A stretch of 64,000 nucleotides of DNA, taken from contig CAXSAZ010000001.1 of assembly GCA_964235485.1 (NCBI GenBank), positions 310,001 through 374,000 of the forward strand, read 5' to 3'. A program made the position numbers and the translations under genes. This document shows positions 56,155 to 64,000 of this stretch, piece by piece (positions within the stretch are counted from its first letter, which is position 1; each line of letters begins with the position of its first letter). A model generated the notes under the pieces. It had not been told where the DNA came from and did no database searches. It saw nothing but the letters and a program-made list of their open reading frames with translations. Source of the DNA: CAHJXG01 sp964235485. GTDB taxonomy: Bacteria > Pseudomonadota > Alphaproteobacteria > Acetobacterales > Acetobacteraceae.

Positions 56155-56266
56155 GGATTCTCCTCTTGTCGCGTTGGCATGAAGCGGGAGCGGCGTCGCG
56201 TTGGACAGCCCGCCGCACCGGCCGGACGCCGGGGCGGGCCGGGTTTGGCGCAACGGCGTAAGGAGG

Positions 56267-57070
56267 TCAAGGCGGGACCCCGCCCGCCGGGATGGGGCGG
56301 GGCATCATCCCAAGCACGTCGAACATCGAGTAAAGGCCGGCTGGCCGGCCGCTCGCCCAGCCCGCCGCCCGGACCGCGCCGGACGCGAACACCCGGCGGT
56401 CAAAGGCGCGGTGGGTCAGCGCGATGTGCTCGCTGCCTGCGGCGAACAGCAGCGTGTGCTCGCCCACGACCTGGCCGCCGCGCAGCGCGGCGAAGCCGAT
56501 GGCGCCGGGCGGGCGGGGTCCGGTGTGGCCGTCGCGCCCGCTCGCTATCACGTCGTCGAGCCGCACGCCGCGGCCCCGCGCCACGGCGCGGCCCAGGCCG
56601 ATGGCAGTGCCGGAAGGGGCGTCCACCTTTTGCCGGTGGTGCATCTCGACGATCTCCGCGTCGTAATCCTCGGGCGGCAGGGCGGCGGCGATCTGCTCGG
56701 CGAGGGCCAGCACCAGGTTTACGCCCGGCGCGAAGCTGGCGGCGTAAACCACGGGAATGCTGGTTGCAGCCTCCGCCACCGCGGCCTCGTCGGCGGCCGA
56801 CAGGCCGGAGGTGCCCAGCACCCACGCGGTGCCGGCCCGCGCCATGGCGGCGGCGTGCGCCTGCGCCGTCGAGGCATGGGTAAAGTCGATCACCGCGTCC
56901 GACTGCGCGGCGAGCGCCGGGAGGTCCGGCAGCACGGCAACGCCCGGGGGCGGCGTCCGGCCCGACCCCGGGCGCAGCGTGCCGCCGGCGACCTCCTGCC
57001 CGGCCGCGGCGATCTCCGACACCAGCAGCAGGCCCATCCGTCCGCCAATGCCTGCCACTCCGATGCGCAT
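56267..57070 (-). CDS. dapB: 4-hydroxy-tetrahydrodipicolinate reductase
   Basis: DapB reduces the dihydrodipicolinate intermediate in lysine and diaminopimelate synthesis. 267 residues: MRIGVAGIGGRMGLLLV for NAD(P)H, DFTHAST, GTSGLS, and EMHHRQKVDAPSGTAIGLG with the catalytic His and Lys. Met at 57070 matches the family start. A 72-base gap separates it from the serine hydrolase remnant. Confidence 0.96.
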   Translation of the reverse strand: MRIGVAGIGGRMGLLLVSEIAAAGQEVAGGTLRPGSGRTPPPGVAVLPDLPALAAQSDAVIDFTHASTAQAHAAAMARAGTAWVLGTSGLSAADEAAVAEAATSIPVVYAASFAPGVNLVLALAEQIAAALPPEDYDAEIVEMHHRQKVDAPSGTAIGLGRAVARGRGVRLDDVIASGRDGHTGPRPPGAIGFAALRGGQVVGEHTLLFAAGSEHIALTHRAFDRRVFASGAVRAAGWASGRPAGLYSMFDVLGMMPRPIPAGGVPP

Positions 57071-57142
57071 GTCGTGTTTCCCGATGGATTGTGCCCAGGC
57101 ACCCCTGCCCATTTTGGCGGGCGCGAGGAACTTGGCCAAGGG

Positions 57143-57289
57143 CTACGCGACGTTTTGAAGAGTCAGGCTTTGATAGACCGCGGTGTCGAGTTCGACAAAG
57201 CCGGCGACCGGGGCGGGGTTGGCAAATGGGAAAACCTGCGTCGCCCAGAACCCGCCGACGCCGTTCTGACGGTCGATCCAGAAAAGCAG
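57143..57289 (-). pseudogene. 3' remnant of a beta-lactamase-family serine hydrolase
   Basis: The 48 codons directly after the glgA stop, in the same frame, read LLFWIDRQNGVGGFWATQ, VFPFANPAPVAGFVELD, TAVYQSL and end in TAG at 57145-57143. FWID-x-x-x-GVGG-x-WATQ-x-x-PF is the C-terminal end of beta-lactamase/EstB-type serine hydrolases (Pfam PF00144 group). The catalytic SxxK and YxN regions are missing, and there is no start codon. It is most simply a gene cut by a deletion or rearrangement that placed glgA upstream. The match is from memory of the family, not a search. Confidence 0.62.
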
Positions 57290-58741
57290 CTAATGCCGCC
57301 GGAGGGTGCGATACAGCGCCGCATACTCGGCGGCAGGTCCGTCCCAGCCGTAGTCGCCACGCATGGCGTTGCGTTGCATACGCGCCCAGGTCTTCGGCTG
57401 CCGCCAAAGCCGGGCCGTGCGGGCGATGGCGTGCTCCAGCCCGGCCGCCGTCACCGGGGCGAACTGGATGCCCGTCGCCACCTCGGCGGCCTGCGCCGCG
57501 GGGTTCGCGTCGATCACCGTGTCCACCAGCCCGCCCACATGCGCGACAACCGGCACGGCGCCGTATCGCAAGGCGCAAAGCTGGGTCAGGCCGCATGGCT
57601 CGAACCGGGACGGCACCAATAGCGCGTCGGAGCCGCCCTGGATCAAGTGGGCAAGGCTCTCGTCGAACCCGGCCAGCAGGCCGACCCGGCCCGGGTGGGT
57701 GCTGGCCGCGGCGGCGAACCCGTCCTGCAACGCGGGGTCGCCGGACCCGAGCACGGCAAGCTGCGCCCCGTGGCCCAGCAGCGCCGGCAGCGTGTCCAAC
57801 AGCAGGTCCATGCCCTTCTGCCGGGTCAGCCGGCTGACCACGCCGAACAACAGGGCGTCCGGATCGGGCGCGAGGCCCAGGCGCGCCTGCAAGGCCGCCT
57901 TGTTGCGGGGCCGGCGCCGCAGGCGGTGCCCGCCGAACTCGGCGGCGAGATGCACGTCGGCGCCCGGGTCCCAAACCGTCGTGTCGATGCCGTTCAGGAT
58001 GCCCGACAGCGCGCCCGACCGGGTGCGGAGCAGGCCGTCGAGGCCCATGCCGCTTTCCGGCGTGCAAATCTCGGCGGCATAGGTCGGGGATACCGTCGTG
58101 ATCGCGTCGGCAAGCCGCAGCCCGGCTTTGAGGAAGCCGATGCCGCCGTAGTACTCGACGCCGTTCACGTCGAAGGACGCCGGCGGCAGGCCGAGCGCGC
58201 CGAGCAGTTCCGCGGGGAAGCGGCCCTGGAACGCCAGGTTGTGGATCGTCATCACCGTCGCGGGCCGCGCCGTGCCGGCGTAGTGCAGGTAGGCTGGCGC
58301 CAGCCCCGCCTGCCAGTCGTGCCCATGCACCACGTCCGGCGCATAGGACCCGGCGGCGCCCAGCCCAATGGTCGCCGCCACCTGCGCGAGCGCCGCGAAG
58401 CGTTGCGGGTTGTCGGGGAAGTCCGTGCCGTCGGGCTGGCCATACGGCGTGCCCGGCCGGTCATACAGATGCGGCGCCTCGATGCAGAACAGGTGCAGCC
58501 CGGCCGCCTTGCCTTCCAGCACGCGGGCCGGGCCGCCGAACAGGTCGGGCACGCTGTGCACGGCCGCAGCCCCCCGCAAGGCCGCCATCACGCCGGGGTA
58601 GCCCGGCACCAGCGACCGGACCTCGACCCCTTGCGCCGCCAGCGCCGCCGGAAGCGCGCCGGCCACGTCCGCGAGGCCGCCGGTCTTGACCAGCGGGTAG
58701 ATCTCGGACGTAACCGACAGGACGCGGAGCGGCGGCGTCAC
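57290..58741 (-). CDS. glgA: Glycogen synthase (ADP-glucose type)
   Basis: GlgA adds glucose from ADP-glucose to growing glycogen. 483 residues: LSVTSEIYPLVKTGGLADVAGALP with the ADP-glucose-binding Lys19, VVHGHDWQAGLAPAYL, a C-terminal GT-B domain with SRLTRQKGMDLLL and PSRFEPCGLTQLCALRYGAVPVV. The start is GTG at 58741, overlapping the glgC stop as GTGA; homologues begin here. Last gene of the glgP-glgC-glgA run. Confidence 0.96.
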   Translation of the reverse strand: MTPPLRVLSVTSEIYPLVKTGGLADVAGALPAALAAQGVEVRSLVPGYPGVMAALRGAAAVHSVPDLFGGPARVLEGKAAGLHLFCIEAPHLYDRPGTPYGQPDGTDFPDNPQRFAALAQVAATIGLGAAGSYAPDVVHGHDWQAGLAPAYLHYAGTARPATVMTIHNLAFQGRFPAELLGALGLPPASFDVNGVEYYGGIGFLKAGLRLADAITTVSPTYAAEICTPESGMGLDGLLRTRSGALSGILNGIDTTVWDPGADVHLAAEFGGHRLRRRPRNKAALQARLGLAPDPDALLFGVVSRLTRQKGMDLLLDTLPALLGHGAQLAVLGSGDPALQDGFAAAASTHPGRVGLLAGFDESLAHLIQGGSDALLVPSRFEPCGLTQLCALRYGAVPVVAHVGGLVDTVIDANPAAQAAEVATGIQFAPVTAAGLEHAIARTARLWRQPKTWARMQRNAMRGDYGWDGPAAEYAALYRTLRRH

Positions 58742-60023
58742 GCTTGCGGCTTGTCGGCCAGTTGCAGCTTGTCGATCATCGGCTGCGTGATCAGGCACAC
58801 GCCCTTGCCCGTGCGGCGGAAGCGGGCGGCGTCCTCCTCCGGGTCCTCGCCGACCACCAGGCCCTCGGGGATGCGCACGCCGCGGTCGATGACCACGTTG
58901 CGCAGCCGCGCGGACCGGCCCACCTGGACGTAGGGCAGGATCACCGCTCCGTCGATCTTGGAGAAGGAGTGGGCGTGCACGCCGGTGAACAGCAGCGAAC
59001 GGTGGACGTCGCTGCCGGACACGATGCAGCCGCCGGACACCATGGAGCTGACGGCCTGGCCCCGCCGTCCCTTCTCGTCGTGCACGAACTTGGCGGGCGG
59101 CGTGATCTCGCCGTAGGTCCAGATCGGCCAGTCATGGTCGTAAAGATCAAGGGCCGGCACGAAGTCGGTGAGGTCGATGTTCGCTTCCCAATAAGCGTCC
59201 ACGGTGCCGGCGTCGCGCCAGTAGGACTCTGTTTCCAAGGAGGAGCGCACGCAGGACCGCGCGAAGCGGTGCGCCACCGCCTTGCCGCCCTTCACGATGT
59301 CGGGCACGATGTCCTTGCCGAAATCGTGGTTGCTTCCGGGGGTCTCGGCGTCGCGGCGGAGCTGGTCCAGCAGGAACCGGGTCTCGAACACGTAGATGCC
59401 CATGCTGGCCAGCGCGTGGCCGGGGTCGCCGGGGATGCCGGGCGGGTCGGCGGGCTTTTCCAGGAACGAGGTGATCCGGTCCTCGGCGTCCACCCCCATG
59501 ACGCCGAACGCCGTCGCGTCCATGCGCGGCACCTCGATGCAGCCCACCGTCACGTCGGCGCCCTGCTCGACGTGCTGCTGCAGCATCGGCTCGTAGTCCA
59601 TCTTGTAAATGTGGTCGCCGGCCAGCACGACCATGAAGCGCGGCGCGTAGCTTTCGATGATGTCGGTGTTCTGGAACACGGCATCGGCGGTGCCGGAGTA
59701 CCAGCCGGTTTCGGTCACGCGCTGGCTGGCGGGCAGGATGTCGAAGCTTTCGTTGCGCTCCGGGCGGAAGAAGTTCCAGCCGCGCTGCAGGTGGCGGATC
59801 AGGCTGTGCGCCTTGTATTGGGTGGCGACCCCGATGCGGCGGATGCCCGAGTTGAGGGCGTTGGACAACGCGAAGTCGATGATCCGGCTCTTGCCGCCGA
59901 AGTAAACCGCCGGCTTGGCGCGGATGTCGGTCAGCTCCATCAGCCGGCTGCCCCGCCCGCCGGCGAGCACGTAGGCCATGGCGGAGCGGGCGAGCGGCGC
60001 GTTCACCCCGGGGCTGGTGCGGA

Positions 60024-60027
<4 letters not shown>
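58738..60027 (-). CDS. glgC: Glucose-1-phosphate adenylyltransferase
   Basis: GlgC makes ADP-glucose and is the control point of glycogen synthesis. 429 residues: AYVLAGGRGSRLMELTDIRAKPAVYFGGKSRIIDFALSN, GTADAVFQNTD, VLAGDHIYKMDY and FLEKPAD, then a left-handed beta-helix C-domain. The ATG at 60027 overlaps the glgP stop as ATGA. A basic N-terminus and the Arg-rich MELTD region suit allosteric control by sugar phosphates, as in other proteobacterial enzymes. Confidence 0.97.
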
Positions 60028-62555
<2,528 letters not shown>

Positions 62556-62622
62556 GTTCGTGCTTCCTGTCCAGCGGTTGGCTGTGACTGCCTGGTCTTC
62601 GTTCGACCGGTGAGAGCCGCGA

Positions 62623-63726
62623 CTACGCCATGCGCGACGGCATCTCGACGTCATCATGGGCCGGTCCCGTCCATTCCCGCCAGAGCAGGATCAGCGCCGC
62701 CATGATGGCGGGGCCGACGAACAGGCCGAGCAGGCCGAACGCTTCCACCCCGCCCAGGATGCCGAGCAGCACCCAGATGAAGGGGAGGCGGGTGGAACCG
62801 CCGATCAGCGCCGGGCGGACCGCGTGGTCGGCGACGAAGATGACGGCAGCGCCCGCGGCAAGCAGCACCGCGGCGGCCGTCACCGTGCCCGTCGCGAGCA
62901 CCAGCAGCGCCGCCAGCGCCAGCACCAGCATCGAGCCGAGCGGCACCGTGGCCGCCACCGCGGTCAGCGCGCCCAGCAGCACCGGATGCGGCGCCCCGGC
63001 CAGCCAATAGCCGACGCCCAGCACGGCGCCGATGCCGAGGCCCACCAGCACCAAGCCGTCCACCGTGCCGTGCACCGAAGCGATGACCTGCCGCCCTAGC
63101 CGTTCCCCGTCCGGGCCGAGCAGGCGGCGGCTGGCCGTGCGCATCTGCGCGATCAGGCCCGCCCCGTCGCGGAACAGGAAGAACAAGGTGGCGAGGGTGA
63201 AGCCGAACAGCAGGCCGCGATGCGCCAACTGCGTGCCGAACTCGCGGCTGGCCAGCATGACCCGTTCCCGGCCGACCCGGCCCAGCAGGGCTTGGGCATC
63301 CGCCGGGTCCCGCAGGTTCGCGTCCCACCAAGTGGTTGCCTGCGCCGCGCCCAGCGGCAGGCGCCCGAGCCAAGGGGGCGGCGCCATGCCGTGGGTGCGC
63401 ACATCGACGACCACGCCCGCGAGCAGGCGCGCTTCGTGGCTGAGCTGCACCACCGTGAGCGCCAAGGGGATCACGAACACGAGGGTGATCCCCGTGGTGA
63501 ACAGCAGGGGCAGCAGCACCTTGTGCCGCCCGGCGCCGAACCGCCGCTGCGTCCGCTGATACAGCGGCCATGTCGCGATGGCCAGGATCGCCGCCCAGAC
63601 CAGGGCGCGTAGGAAGCCCTGCAGCACGTATAGCCCCAGCGCCGCGAGCGCGACGGCGAGCGCCACCCGTGCGACCTGCTGGCCGTTTTGGGTCCGTTCG
63701 GCCTGGTGCGGGGTTGGCATGTCCAT
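62623..63726 (-). CDS. AI-2E transporter family (PerM/YdiK-like) permease
   Basis: 367 residues with about eight hydrophobic spans: VLQGFLRALVWAAILAIATWPLYQRTQ, VLLPLLFTTGITLVFVIPLALTVVQL, LFGFTLATLFFLFRDG, and the late GSTRLPFIWVLLGILGGVEAFGLLGLFVGPAIMAALILLWREW, which is the strongest family signature. The family includes proposed autoinducer-2 exporters and sodium/proton antiporters; the substrate here is unknown. ATG at 63726 (Met3 is an alternative). It lies 67 bases upstream of glgP on the same strand. Confidence 0.9.
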   Translation of the reverse strand: MDMPTPHQAERTQNGQQVARVALAVALAALGLYVLQGFLRALVWAAILAIATWPLYQRTQRRFGAGRHKVLLPLLFTTGITLVFVIPLALTVVQLSHEARLLAGVVVDVRTHGMAPPPWLGRLPLGAAQATTWWDANLRDPADAQALLGRVGRERVMLASREFGTQLAHRGLLFGFTLATLFFLFRDGAGLIAQMRTASRRLLGPDGERLGRQVIASVHGTVDGLVLVGLGIGAVLGVGYWLAGAPHPVLLGALTAVAATVPLGSMLVLALAALLVLATGTVTAAAVLLAAGAAVIFVADHAVRPALIGGSTRLPFIWVLLGILGGVEAFGLLGLFVGPAIMAALILLWREWTGPAHDDVEMPSRMA

Positions 63727-63853
63727 GGCGGGCGTCCTGCTTGCGGCGGCTCAGGCCGCGTCCAGGGGCTTATAGCGCGGCTTGCCGGGTTTGGCACCGC
63801 CTTGCGGACCCGGGCTGGACGGGCCAGGCTGCCGGTGTTGGAGGAGGCCGGAC

Positions 63854-64000
63854 ATGGGCGGAACCGCGGAGACGGATTGGAAGGAGAACGGGGTGCGGGT
63901 GATCCCGGGCGACAGCCTGGACTCCAACACGCCGCAAACGCCGGGCATGAACCGCGCCGCCGCCATCGACTTCGCCCGGGCCGGCGCGCGGAAGCTGTGG
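63854..64000 (+). CDS. Cupin-domain protein, 5' part
   Basis: The first 49 codons of a gene that leaves the window at the right edge. The product starts MGGTAETDWKENGVRVIP, then GDSLDSNTPQTPGMNRAAAI and DFARAGARKLW. This is the usual N-terminal lead-in of a small bacterial cupin family in which a His-rich metal site follows. GAGGAGG lies six bases before the ATG. The function is unknown. The 127-base gap to the divergent permease gene holds no other supported feature. Confidence 0.7.
   Translation, partial: MGGTAETDWKENGVRVIPGDSLDSNTPQTPGMNRAAAIDFARAGARKLW

Noticed and set aside
56155..56266. Search for a SAM riboswitch upstream of metK
   Set aside because: The 112-base gap shows GC-rich inverted repeats but no SAM-II or SAM/SAH motif that I can recognise.
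63751..63855. Small minus-strand frame ending GAKPGKPRYKPLDAA, start at 63855 opposite the cupin start
   Set aside because: Plausible tail but no ribosome binding site, mediocre codon bias and no recognisable family; left out for lack of support.

Overview
This is a very GC-rich stretch (about 70 percent G+C by eye, with strong G/C bias at third codon positions) of what looks like an ordinary chromosome of an alphaproteobacterium. The order tsaD / hemC-hemD-Mic60 (mitofilin-like)-hemY, the GTTC-N7-GTTC type LexA boxes and an EcfG-type promoter all point to Alphaproteobacteria. The overall gene set fits Rhodospirillales, perhaps Acetobacteraceae, but the family is an inference. I see no tRNA, rRNA, IS element, prophage, CRISPR array or toxin-antitoxin pair.

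Layout. 1-4309 (+): the end of a SCO1/SenC protein, then a tightly coupled run of aminotransferase, a small Cys-pair protein, cobT, cobS and a CobC-like phosphatase (late cobalamin assembly). 4388-4750: a CsbD-family stress protein behind a likely EcfG promoter. 4790-10219 (-): trpS, murJ, gpsA, rlmJ, tsaD. 10264-14609 (+): hemC, hemD, an alphaproteobacterial Mic60 homologue with 25-residue repeats, and hemY, closed by a palindromic REP-like pair. 14767-18789 (-): metallo-hydrolase, small exported protein, orphan peptide-binding protein, atypical SDR and thioesterase. 18951-21003 (+): copC-copD.

20988-21286 holds the most interesting locus: a 74-residue single-span membrane protein gene preceded by two perfect LexA boxes, so probably an undescribed SOS-induced small membrane protein. 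21389-28723 (-): hybrid histidine kinase, glnD, mutS. 28846-32473 (+): maeB and an MHS-family carboxylate transporter. 32544-33986 (-): bactofilin and an EI24/CysZ-like membrane protein. 34097-39511 (+): PfkB kinase, a secreted low-complexity protein, typA and an AmpG-like permease. 39453-42104 (-): PhoR-like kinase and LppC/LpoA-like lipoprotein. 42074-42991 (+): rsmI.

42988-57070 (-) is a translation and RNA block: a nitronate-monooxygenase-like protein, then dapB-metK-trmB and, behind a hairpin plus T-run, rimP-nusA-ylxR-infB-rbfA-truB-rpsO-pnp. 57143-57289 is the 3' remnant of a beta-lactamase-family serine hydrolase. 57290-62555 (-) is a glycogen operon (glgP-glgC-glgA, each overlapping the next by 4 bases), preceded by an AI-2E-family permease. 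At the right edge a cupin gene starts on the + strand and leaves the window.

Many neighbouring genes share ATGA, GTGA or TTGA overlaps, so translational coupling is the rule here. Several starts are unusual: trmB and the thioesterase have conserved N-terminal sequence but no ATG/GTG/TTG that could begin it.
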